Source: Parabacteroides sp. An277
GTDB taxonomy: Bacteria > Bacteroidota > Bacteroidia > Bacteroidales > Tannerellaceae
Assembly: GCF_002159645.1 (NCBI RefSeq)
Contig: NZ_NFJB01000004.1
Location: 84,566-148,565, forward strand
Reading direction: 5' to 3'
DNA length: 64,000 nt
Position 1 is the stretch's first letter; each line of letters starts with the position of its first letter. The notes beneath the pieces were generated by a model, which had not been told where the DNA came from, did no database searches, and saw only the letters and a program-made list of their open reading frames with translations. Below, in pieces: positions 52,669-61,175 of the stretch. The position numbers were made by a program, and so were the translations under genes.

Positions 52669-55600
52669 ATGAAACTGAAAACATTTATCGAACGCCCGGT
52701 GCTGTCTATCGTTATCTCGGTGGCGATTGTGTTGCTGGGCTGCATCTCGTTGGCAACGCTGCCTGTCGAGCAGTTCCCCAGCATCGCCCCGCCTACGGTA
52801 GAAGTCATGACCAGCTACCCCAGCGCCAACGCCGAAACGGTACAGAAATCTGTCATCGTGCCGCTGGAGGAGGCCATCAACGGCGTTGAGAACATGACCT
52901 ATATTTACTCTACCGCCTCCAATGCGGGTGACGTGTATATCACCATTTACTTCAAGCAGGGAACCGACCCCGATATGGCGGCGGTGAACGTGCAGAACCG
53001 TGTGTCGAAAGCACAAGGGCAGTTGCCCTCAGACGTAACGCGCATCGGTGTCGTCACCAACAAGCAGCAGAAGTCTATGCTGAAAGCCGTCACCCTGTGG
53101 AGCCCTGACGACAGCTACGACACGCAGTTCCTCAACAACTACCTCCAAATCAACGTCATCCCCGAGCTGAAGCGTATCACCGGCGTGGGCGAGGTGACGT
53201 TGCTCGGCTCGAACTACGGCATGCGCATCTGGCTGAAGCCCGACGTGATGGCGCAGTATGGCATCGTGCCTTCCGACGTGACCTCGGCGCTCAACGCGCA
53301 GAACATCGAGTCCGCCACCGGCTCGTTCGGCGAGAACTATGAAGGCGTGTTCCAGTACACGATGAAGTACAAGGGCCGCCTCGTCACGCCCGAAGAGTTC
53401 GGCAACATGGTCATCAAATCGCTGCCCACGGGCGAGGTGCTGCGCCTGAAGGACGTGACACGCATCCAGCTGGGCGACGAGGCGTACAACTACCGGAGCA
53501 TGACCAACGGACACAACGGCACGCTGTTCATGGTCTATCAGACGGCAGGCTCCAACGCCACGGAGGTCATCAAGCAGATTGACGCGCGTATTGAGGAGAT
53601 GGCTAAGAATCTGCCAAAGGGCGTACAGTTCGATGAGCTGTACTCCACGAAGAACTTCCTCGACGCCTCCATGCACCAGGTCATCAAGACGCTCTTCGAG
53701 GCATTTCTTCTGGTGGTCATCATCACCTATGTCTTCTTGCAAGATGTAAAGTCAATGGTGATTCCCGCCATCTCTATCATGGTGTCGCTGGTGGGTACGT
53801 TCGCCTTCATGTCTGTGGCAGGCTTCAGCCTTAACCTGCTGACGTTGTTCGCTTTGGTGCTTGCCATCGGTATTGTGGTCGATGATGCGATTATCGTGGT
53901 CGAAGCGGTGCAGGCGAAGTTCGATGTAGGCTATAAGTCATCGTATATGGCGACAATGGATGCCATGGGCGGCATCACTTCGGCAATCATCACTACGACG
54001 TTGGTGTTCATGGCAGTATTTATCCCCGTATCCATGATGGGCGGCACCAGCGGTACGTTCTACATGCAGTTCGGTCTGACGATGGCGGCTGCTGTAGGTA
54101 TCTCTGCCATCAACGCCCTGACGCTTTCGCCCGCCCTCTGTGCCCTGATGCTGAAACCTTATCTGAACGAGGACGGAACGGAGAAGCAGAACTTTGCGGC
54201 ACGTTTCCGTACGGCGTTCAATGCCGTGTTCTCGGTCATCACACAACGCTATATGGGCGGTGTGCTGTTCTTCATCCGCCGCCGTTGGCTGGCGGTGGGC
54301 ATTTTCGCCTGTGCCGTAGCTGCATTGGCGTGGATGATGAACATCACCAAGACCGGTCTGTTGCCTGATGAGGATATGGGCAGCATCATGGTGAACGTGA
54401 CTACACCGCCGTGCAGCTCTCTTGCACGAACTTCGGAGGTTATGGAAGAAATCGAGCGCAAGCTGGACAGCATTCCCGAAGTGGCTATCGCTTCGGAAAC
54501 ATCGGGTTACGGGCTGATTGGTGGTGCCGGTCCGTCGAGCGGCATGGTCATCGGTATGCTGACCGACTGGAGCAAGCGTAAAGATAAGGAACAGGGTATT
54601 GATGCCGTGCTTGCCAAAATCAACGGTTTTGCGGCAGACATCCCCGATGCGAACATCTTCGCCATGGCTCCGCCGCTGATTGACGGATACGGCGTGGCAA
54701 GCGGTGTCGAAATCTATCTGCAAGACCGTGCGGGCGGCTCGGTGAACGACCTCTACACGGTAGGTCAGGAGTTCATCGCCGCGTTGCAGAAACGTCCGGA
54801 GATAGGTTCCGCCTACACCACGTTTAATGTCAACTTCCCGCAATACCTGGTGGAGGTAGATGCCGCCAAGTGCCAGCGTGCCGGAACGACAGCTGATGCT
54901 GTGCTGTCCACCTTGGCAGGATACTATAGCGGACAGTATGTGTCGAACTTCAACCGTTTCAACAAGCTGTACCGCGTCATGATACAGTCATCTCCCGAGT
55001 ACCGCATCACGCCGGAGTCGCTCGACAAGATGTTCACCCGCGTGAACAACAACGAAATGGCACCGCTCAGCCAGTTCGTCAAGCTGACCAAGGTGTACGG
55101 TCCCGAGTCGCTTGCCCGTTTCAACCTGTACAGTGCCATGGGCATCAACGGCGAGGCAGCGCAGGGATACAGTTCGGGTGACGCCATCAACGCCATTCGC
55201 GAGGTGGCAGCCGAGAACCTGCCGCGGGGCTACAGCTTCGAGTTTGCCGGCATCAGCCGCGAGGAGAGCCAGACTACAAACAACACAGCTATCATCTTCC
55301 TGATATGTACGGTGTTTGTCTACCTCATCCTGTGCGGCCTGTACGAGAGCTTCCTCGTGCCGTTTGCCGTTATCCTTGCCGTGCCGTTCGGGCTGATGGG
55401 CAGCTTTGTCTTTGCCAAACTGATGGGACTGGAAAACAACATCTACATGCAGACGGGACTTATCATGCTTATAGGACTGTTGGCCAAGACTGCTATTCTG
55501 TTGACCGAATATGCAGCCGACCGCCGTCGCGCAGGTATGTCGCTCGTTCAAGCGGCACTGGCAGCGGCCCGTGTCCGCTTCCGTCCCATCCTGATGACCG

Positions 55601-55866
55601 TGCTGGCGATGATATTCGGCTTGCTGCCGCTGATGTTCGCCAGCGGTGCGGGAGCCAACGGTAATTCATCGTTAGGTTCGGGCGTGGTAGGCGGTATGCT
55701 GTTCGGTATTCTTGCCATCCTGTTCTTCGTACCGGTGTTTTTTATCATCTTCCAGTACCTGCAGGAGAAGGTGAAGCCCGTGGAGTTCCTGCCCACCCCC
55801 GACTGGGAGATACAGAGCGAGATGGAAGCCATCGAAGAAAGAAAGAAGAATAAGAATAATAGTTGA
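52669..55866 (+). CDS. RND family efflux pump permease (HAE1 type)
   Basis: A 1065-residue inner-membrane multidrug pump powered by the proton gradient. Start at MKLKTFIERPVLS (52669); an in-frame GTG upstream at 52621 lies in the repeat region. The classic features are present: FIERPVLSIVISVAIVLLG, two large periplasmic loops, and proton-relay Asp residues in GIVVDDAIIVVEAV. The second half ends with PILMTVLAMIFGLLPLMFASG. It is the middle gene of the tripartite system. Confidence 0.95.
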   Translation: MKLKTFIERPVLSIVISVAIVLLGCISLATLPVEQFPSIAPPTVEVMTSYPSANAETVQKSVIVPLEEAINGVENMTYIYSTASNAGDVYITIYFKQGTDPDMAAVNVQNRVSKAQGQLPSDVTRIGVVTNKQQKSMLKAVTLWSPDDSYDTQFLNNYLQINVIPELKRITGVGEVTLLGSNYGMRIWLKPDVMAQYGIVPSDVTSALNAQNIESATGSFGENYEGVFQYTMKYKGRLVTPEEFGNMVIKSLPTGEVLRLKDVTRIQLGDEAYNYRSMTNGHNGTLFMVYQTAGSNATEVIKQIDARIEEMAKNLPKGVQFDELYSTKNFLDASMHQVIKTLFEAFLLVVIITYVFLQDVKSMVIPAISIMVSLVGTFAFMSVAGFSLNLLTLFALVLAIGIVVDDAIIVVEAVQAKFDVGYKSSYMATMDAMGGITSAIITTTLVFMAVFIPVSMMGGTSGTFYMQFGLTMAAAVGISAINALTLSPALCALMLKPYLNEDGTEKQNFAARFRTAFNAVFSVITQRYMGGVLFFIRRRWLAVGIFACAVAALAWMMNITKTGLLPDEDMGSIMVNVTTPPCSSLARTSEVMEEIERKLDSIPEVAIASETSGYGLIGGAGPSSGMVIGMLTDWSKRKDKEQGIDAVLAKINGFAADIPDANIFAMAPPLIDGYGVASGVEIYLQDRAGGSVNDLYTVGQEFIAALQKRPEIGSAYTTFNVNFPQYLVEVDAAKCQRAGTTADAVLSTLAGYYSGQYVSNFNRFNKLYRVMIQSSPEYRITPESLDKMFTRVNNNEMAPLSQFVKLTKVYGPESLARFNLYSAMGINGEAAQGYSSGDAINAIREVAAENLPRGYSFEFAGISREESQTTNNTAIIFLICTVFVYLILCGLYESFLVPFAVILAVPFGLMGSFVFAKLMGLENNIYMQTGLIMLIGLLAKTAILLTEYAADRRRAGMSLVQAALAAARVRFRPILMTVLAMIFGLLPLMFASGAGANGNSSLGSGVVGGMLFGILAILFFVPVFFIIFQYLQEKVKPVEFLPTPDWEIQSEMEAIEERKKNKNNS

Positions 55867-55898
55867 CATATTTCCCTCACAAAGATGGGCTCGGAATT

Positions 55899-55984
55899 AC
55901 CCATGCTAGGGTACCGGTCAATACCCTAGCATGGGGTATGACAAACACCCTAGCTAGGGTGTGCTCGGTACCCCTAGCTTGGGT
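55899..55984. repeat. Phased palindrome array G (24-bp pitch, 4 units)
   Basis: Four palindrome centres at 55905.5, 55929.5, 55953.5 and 55977.5, exactly 24 bp apart. The third is the perfect 18-bp palindrome ACACCCTAGCTAGGGTGT. Units 1 and 2 also pair with each other over 13 bp (CCATGCTAGGGTA with TACCCTAGCATGG). It is inside the efflux operon between the pump and the outer-membrane channel genes. Confidence 0.9.
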
Positions 55985-56054
55985 GCTTCCAACACTCCTA
56001 AATAGACCCTACAGAAACTTGTTGGACAGATAGAAGAAATATTCATAAACAAGT

Positions 56055-57431
56055 ATGAAAATGAAACAAATAATTATCCTATGCAGCACCACTCTATTAT
56101 TAGCGGGCTGCCATATCTATAAGCCCTATTCCCGCCCAGAGACAGGCGTGGAGACAGACTTGCTCTACGGTCCGGGCGTAGCGACAGAAGACACCGTTTC
56201 CATCGCCACCCTGCCATGGACGGAACTCTTTACCGACTCCAATCTGCAAAGCCTGATCCGCGAGGGGCTGGAGAACAACACCGACCTCGGCATCGCCCGC
56301 CTGCGGGTGGAGGAGGCCGAGGCTACCCTCCTCTCCTCCCGTCTCGCCTACCTGCCCACCCTCTCGCTCAACCCGCAGGGGCAAATAAGCAGCTACGACG
56401 GGGCGAAGGCGGACAAGACATACAACATAGCCGCCTCCGCCTCGTGGGAGATAGACCTATTCGGCCGTCTGACCAACGCCAAGCGCGGAGCACGTGCCGC
56501 CCTCGAAGGTAGCCACGCTTACCGTCAAGCGGTGCAAACGCAACTCATCGCCACCATCGCGAACAGCTACTACAACCTGCTGATGCTGGACTGCCAATTG
56601 GACATCAGTGAGCGTACTGCCGAATCATGGGCGGAGATATTACGCACCTACGAAGCGAAGAAGGCCGTAGGCGAGGCAACCGAAGCAGCTGTGGCCCAAG
56701 CGAAAGCAAGCAAGCTCAACACGGAGGCTTCCGTCCTTACCCTATGGAAGCAGATACGGGCACAAGAGAACTCCCTCTCCGTCCTATTAGGGCGGATACC
56801 CGGACATATCGAACGCTCCACACTGGAAGCGCAGCAGTTCCCCGACACGTTAGCGGTGGGTGTGCCCTTGCAACTGTTGGACTGCCGTCCCGACGTACGT
56901 CAGGCGGAAGCTGCCTTGGCACAAGCGTTCTACAATACAAACGCTGCCCGTTCCGCCTTCTATCCGAGCATCACGTTGAGCGGGTCGGCAGGATGGACCA
57001 ACAATAATGGGGCTGCGATTGTAAATCCCGGCAACTGGCTGTTAAGCGCTATCGGTTCACTTACCCAGCCTCTCTTCAACCGAGGGCAGAACATTGCCAA
57101 CCTGCGTATTGCCAAAGCACGGCAAGAAGAAGCTCTGCTCAGCTTCCGCCAAAGCCTGCTGAAAGCGGGCAATGAAGTGAACGACGCGTTAGCACAATGG
57201 CAAACTGCCCGTTTACGTCTCGACATCGACCAAAAACAGATAGAGGCGTTGCGCTCCGCTGCCGACAACACAGCGAAGCTCATGGAATTCAGCCAGTCCA
57301 GTTCTTACCTGGAAGTACTCTCTGCCCGGCAAAACCTATTGCAAGCCGAACTGACCGAAGCAAACGACCGGTTCGACAAAATACAAGGGGTTATCAATCT
57401 GTATCATGCCTTGGGAGGTGGAGCGGAATAA
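56055..57431 (+). CDS. RND efflux outer-membrane lipoprotein (OprM/NodT family)
   Basis: A 458-residue TolC-type channel: lipobox LLLAGC with Cys19, then two OEP repeats (LIREGLENNTDLGIARLRVEEAEATLLSSR; LDCRPDVRQAEAALAQAFYNTNAARSAFYPSITL), typical of the NodT subfamily. Last gene of the efflux operon. The 188-bp gap before it holds array G. Confidence 0.94.
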   Translation: MKMKQIIILCSTTLLLAGCHIYKPYSRPETGVETDLLYGPGVATEDTVSIATLPWTELFTDSNLQSLIREGLENNTDLGIARLRVEEAEATLLSSRLAYLPTLSLNPQGQISSYDGAKADKTYNIAASASWEIDLFGRLTNAKRGARAALEGSHAYRQAVQTQLIATIANSYYNLLMLDCQLDISERTAESWAEILRTYEAKKAVGEATEAAVAQAKASKLNTEASVLTLWKQIRAQENSLSVLLGRIPGHIERSTLEAQQFPDTLAVGVPLQLLDCRPDVRQAEAALAQAFYNTNAARSAFYPSITLSGSAGWTNNNGAAIVNPGNWLLSAIGSLTQPLFNRGQNIANLRIAKARQEEALLSFRQSLLKAGNEVNDALAQWQTARLRLDIDQKQIEALRSAADNTAKLMEFSQSSSYLEVLSARQNLLQAELTEANDRFDKIQGVINLYHALGGGAE

Positions 57432-57444
57432 AAGTGGTCAAAAA

Positions 57445-57476
57445 TTTGCATACTCCAAATCTTTGACCCACCTTTG
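57445..57476 (+). promoter_or_regulatory. Promoter upstream of the MATE remnant
   Basis: TTTG (57445-57448), 20 bp, CACCTTTG (57469-57476). The spacing is right and -7 differs from TAnnTTTG by one base. Predicted start about 57483. Confidence 0.6.
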
Positions 57477-57482
57477 CCGCGA

Positions 57483-57580
57483 AATTACGAAAGAAAGCGT
57501 TTTGTAATCCTCATCGGAGGGCAGATAATATGCCGGATAAGATGACTGGGTAAAACCAATCACCTTATCCGGCTTTTTTG
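57483..57580 (+). ncRNA. Possible small RNA or leader with terminator
   Basis: From the promoter above to a terminator with a perfect 10-bp stem GCCGGATAAG/CTTATCCGGC (57532-57541, 57564-57573) plus TTTTTT, about 98 nt. A 7-codon frame (57531-57554) overlaps the left stem arm. It may be the attenuator leader of the lost MATE gene or an independent sRNA. Confidence 0.5.
57532..57579 (+). terminator. Rho-independent terminator before the MATE remnant
   Basis: Perfect 10-bp stem GCCGGATAAG/CTTATCCGGC with a 22-nt loop and TTTTTT. Confidence 0.88.
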
Positions 57581-57596
57581 TTGAGCAGAAATATAA

Positions 57597-57884
57597 ATAA
57601 TAACCATAAGACAAGGATTCCCCTATTATGGAACGGCATTTATATTCTTCATCCTGAACATTGCCATTATCGGCTACTATCAGAGCATGGAGCGTGTCAA
57701 GCCTGCCACCCTGTTTGCCCTGCTGCGCGGGTTCGTATTCTTGATACCTTGCTTCTTGTTGCTTCCTAAGATTTTAGGAAACAGTGGCATTTGGCTTGCC
57801 CTTCCGGTATCAGAGATACTAACCTCTTTGGAAGTCCTTATTGTCTTCGGATTACTTCGAATGAAATCAACTATAAGACCTTAA
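57597..57884 (+). pseudogene. C-terminal remnant of a MATE family efflux transporter
   Basis: An open frame from 57597 reads GFPYYGTAFIFFILNIAIIG, then MERVKPATLFALLRGFVFLIP and ILGNSGIWLALPVSEILTSL, which is the end of a MATE multidrug transporter. The in-frame stop at 57594 and the absence of the first 350 or so residues show that most of the gene is lost. An ATG at 57687 would give only 65 residues and is not likely to be a gene. Confidence 0.82.
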
Positions 57885-57905
57885 CAAAGGTCGACAATAT
57901 AAAAA

Positions 57906-57954
57906 ATCCGAGAAAATCACCCACTTTAGTCGAGAGAGGGCGATTTTCTCGGAT
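57906..57954 (-). terminator. Terminator of the thioredoxin-like lipoprotein gene
   Basis: ATCCGAGAAAATC and GATTTTCTCGGAT form a perfect 13-bp stem with a 23-nt loop. On the minus strand it runs into TTTTTT (57906-57901). It lies just after the stop at 57976. Confidence 0.9.
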
Positions 57955-57975
57955 ATACTTCCTATTATTATTTTT

Positions 57976-59901
57976 CTACAAATTCGAATCAATCCATTCT
58001 TTCATGGTTTCGACACCCGGGAATCCCACGTGGAAATGTTTTATTGTTCCCTCTTTATCCACCAAGACATAGGAGGGAACACCGTTTACACCCAATTGTT
58101 TACCTACTGCATCCCATTGCGCCTCACTCAACCGGTAATGCTCGCCTTTGATGTCTGGAATCATCTGCTTCCACGTCTCTTCCAGCGAATTCTCGCCCGC
58201 TAAGTAGATAAATACCACATCCTTCCCAGCATACTCCTTCTTTACCGGTTCCGTCTGCTTCATAGCGTCTTTGCAAGGCCCGCACCACGTCGCCCACACG
58301 TCAATGAAAAGTACTTTACCTCGATAAGCAGAGGTAATGGCATGAAACACCTCATCTGCCGGAATATCCGCAATATTCACCCGATCCACTTGATACCCTG
58401 ATTTCTTTTTGTTCGCTTCAATTTTCGCCTTCAGTTGTTCGTTCATATCCAACACAACATCACGCAAAACGGGGTTAAGCTTTTCGACCTCCTGGAGTTG
58501 ATTGGACGTCAGAGGGTGGAACTCAGAAATCGGAAATGCTAATCGTTGGGCAGCGAGGAGGTCGAATAGGATACCTTCATCAGTACCATAAAGTGCCGCC
58601 AAGCCGGTAGTATTGTCCGGCAATTCCATACCAACTTTCCAAACCCGCTCTTTACCCGTAAAATTAAGATAACGCAAATGGGGAAATGCATAACAAAAGA
58701 CTCCATCATAAAGGAAATAAGCATCATTCGGCAACAAACGAGGCACAAACTCGAAGTAAGACCGAGGCGCAACTATATCAGGACGATTGGGCAAGACTGA
58801 ATCGCGTGGAATTTTATTTACTTCTCTATAAGCATAATCAATGATGCCATATTTGGCCAAATTATCAAACAACTCATGATTAAAACGCATCGTCACCAAT
58901 TGCCTATGTACCTTATTCAACGACAAACTATCAAGTTTTGCCATAGCTTTGTTATAACGATTCGTCCAATAGGCTTTATATTCGTCCAAAGTCATTGTAC
59001 TAATATCTTTCATCATTTGCTCATATTCTTCCCTTGATTGGGGTTCTATGGTAAAATGAGCCTGCATATTGGCATTCGCAAGAATATTGTTCAAATCAGC
59101 ACAAGCTCCCGAAAAACGGTATTTCGCCCCTAAAGAAGGTGCATCTTGCTGCGTTTTAGATGCCTCACGGCAAATCTCAGGTAAATTAATCTCCAGCAAA
59201 GTTTCTTCACCCGGTCGCATATAAAAATCCACACCGGCATTGTTCCCCATCAAAACTATATTTGAAACATGCAACAACGGCAAAGACAGAGAGAAACTGC
59301 CGTCGTTTTGGACTTCCACATTATACTCTTCCGGACTGCTTGTCAGATAATTAAATGTCCAAATCCGGATACTTTTCGCCATCCCCACGCGATAACCCAA
59401 GAATTTACCCTTTAATGTGGCCGATCCAGCCTTTAAAACAGGTTCTTCGAGTGTTGTCATTTCCGGGATTTGCGCCGGTGGAAGTTCGGATTCAGGGCGT
59501 GAACCATCCAAACGAATGCCCCAAATTTTGAAATAATCATCCGGCTCTCCTTCGATAAAATCCACTCGTTTCGTACCTTTAGGAAGCGGTTCGAAGATAA
59601 GACGAAATGTCGCCTCACCCGAATCCGGCATCCAGTATTTCTCGCTCAGGGTAATGCCTTCGCCCGAACGAATCGCATACGATTGCCCATCCGCTTCAAG
59701 ACGCGCTTCCCGGGCAATTTGAATCCAGAAGTTAGGCGTATAATACGCCTTGACGTCTACGACGGTAGCCGTGTCTGTCAATGTCACTTTCTCCACCTCA
59801 AGCGTGTTCGTATTTCGCACGTCGAAAGCTGGATTTTCCACTACTCCTTTTCCTGTACATCCTGCAAGGAACAAGGATAACCATACAATTACTTTTTTCA
59901 T
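57976..59901 (-). CDS. Lipoprotein with C-terminal thioredoxin (TlpA-like) domain
   Basis: A 641-residue exported lipoprotein: lipobox LFLAGC, Cys15; a long N-terminal beta-rich region (about 30-270) and helical middle; a C-terminal TlpA/DsbE-type thioredoxin domain (about 500-641) with active site WATWCGPC and cis-Pro GVNGVPSYVLVDKEG. Such proteins are common in Bacteroidetes and probably reduce or protect exported proteins; the client is unknown. Ends at a strong terminator. Confidence 0.9.
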   Translation of the reverse strand: MKKVIVWLSLFLAGCTGKGVVENPAFDVRNTNTLEVEKVTLTDTATVVDVKAYYTPNFWIQIAREARLEADGQSYAIRSGEGITLSEKYWMPDSGEATFRLIFEPLPKGTKRVDFIEGEPDDYFKIWGIRLDGSRPESELPPAQIPEMTTLEEPVLKAGSATLKGKFLGYRVGMAKSIRIWTFNYLTSSPEEYNVEVQNDGSFSLSLPLLHVSNIVLMGNNAGVDFYMRPGEETLLEINLPEICREASKTQQDAPSLGAKYRFSGACADLNNILANANMQAHFTIEPQSREEYEQMMKDISTMTLDEYKAYWTNRYNKAMAKLDSLSLNKVHRQLVTMRFNHELFDNLAKYGIIDYAYREVNKIPRDSVLPNRPDIVAPRSYFEFVPRLLPNDAYFLYDGVFCYAFPHLRYLNFTGKERVWKVGMELPDNTTGLAALYGTDEGILFDLLAAQRLAFPISEFHPLTSNQLQEVEKLNPVLRDVVLDMNEQLKAKIEANKKKSGYQVDRVNIADIPADEVFHAITSAYRGKVLFIDVWATWCGPCKDAMKQTEPVKKEYAGKDVVFIYLAGENSLEETWKQMIPDIKGEHYRLSEAQWDAVGKQLGVNGVPSYVLVDKEGTIKHFHVGFPGVETMKEWIDSNL

Positions 59902-59930
59902 GATAAATGTAATTTAATAAAGAATTCAAC

Positions 59931-61175
59931 TCACTCAAAACGGATGCTCCGCGCCGGGTGAATCTTCGTAATCAAATACGAAGGGCCGAGCATCATACCC
60001 ATGGAAAGAACTAATGTTCCTATATTCAATAAAAGCCACGCCGAAAAGCGCAAATCGATCGGCACCGCATCCAAATAATAAACTGAGGCATCCAACTTAA
60101 ACAGATGTGTAGCCGATTGCAGAAAACAGATAGCCAATCCGATTACATTCCCCCACAACATTCCTCTCCCTATTAAGAAAAACGATACATAGAGGAATAT
60201 CTTCCGGATACTTGCATTGTTTTCGCCCAAAGCTTTTAAAATGCCTATCAGCTGCGTGCGTTCCAATATAATAATCAAAAGACCGGAAATCATTGTGAAA
60301 CCAGCCACGGCAAGCATCAATACCAAAATCACGACTACGTTGATGTTCAGCACATCCAGCCAGCTAAATATCATCGGGTTCAACTCTTTGATGGAACGAA
60401 CAAAATAGGTGTTTCCCTCGCGGTCTTGCTGTTCGGCCAATTGAAAATAAAGAGCCTCGGCAATTGGGTCGACCTGATCATATTCTTCCACTAAAAGCTC
60501 CAATCCGCTCACTTGGTCTTCATCCCAACCATTGAGCCGCTGGACTTGGCGAATATCGGCCAAGACAAACAACTTGTCGTAATCCGCAAAACCAGTTTCA
60601 TAAATGCCGGTAATATGGAAACGGCGGGCACGCACCTCCTGCTCCACGAAATAGGTCAGGAAAAAATCGCCCACCTTCAAGCCCAGCAAATCGGACAAGT
60701 AACGCGAGATGAGCACGTCCGTCGAACGCTTCTTCTCGTCCAGTTGCAAAACTTCACCCTCTTTCAAATTTTGGCGAAAGAACGACCAATCATAGTCCGT
60801 CCCCACTCCTTTCAATACAATGCCTTGGAAATCGGTCTCGGTCTTGAGGATACCTGGCTTCGTGGCAAAACGTTCGACATGCCGCACGCCCGGATACACC
60901 TCCAAGCTCTTTCGCAACGAATCGCTCACCGCAATCGGAATCGTCTCATAAGAGGAATTATTGTCGAAATTGGTAATCTGGATATGGGAACCAAAACCAA
61001 TCACTTTATTGCGTACCTCCTTCTTGAAGCCAATCACGATGGCAACCGAAAGAATCATCACCGCCAAACCAAGCGCAATACCAATCGTCGCAATGCGGAT
61101 GGCGGGCGGTGTAGCCTGCCGGTTATCTTGGGATCCGAAATGGATTTTCCGGGCGATGAATAGTTCGAGGTTCAT
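59931..61175 (-). CDS. FtsX/LolC-type ABC transporter permease
   Basis: A 414-residue membrane protein: TM1 (about 28-50), an extracytoplasmic MacB-like domain (to about 270), then three membrane helices (about 276-300, 322-345, 372-395) and GPSYLITKIHPARSIRFE at the end. This is the LolC/E arrangement used for lipoprotein release; no ATPase gene is adjacent, so the partner is elsewhere. Its start overlaps the aminotransferase stop by 4 bp. Confidence 0.9.
   Translation of the reverse strand: MNLELFIARKIHFGSQDNRQATPPAIRIATIGIALGLAVMILSVAIVIGFKKEVRNKVIGFGSHIQITNFDNNSSYETIPIAVSDSLRKSLEVYPGVRHVERFATKPGILKTETDFQGIVLKGVGTDYDWSFFRQNLKEGEVLQLDEKKRSTDVLISRYLSDLLGLKVGDFFLTYFVEQEVRARRFHITGIYETGFADYDKLFVLADIRQVQRLNGWDEDQVSGLELLVEEYDQVDPIAEALYFQLAEQQDREGNTYFVRSIKELNPMIFSWLDVLNINVVVILVLMLAVAGFTMISGLLIIILERTQLIGILKALGENNASIRKIFLYVSFFLIGRGMLWGNVIGLAICFLQSATHLFKLDASVYYLDAVPIDLRFSAWLLLNIGTLVLSMGMMLGPSYLITKIHPARSIRFE

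Noticed and set aside
53938..54843. 301-codon minus-strand frame opposite the RND pump
   Set aside because: Antisense shadow in GC-rich codons of an intact RND gene.
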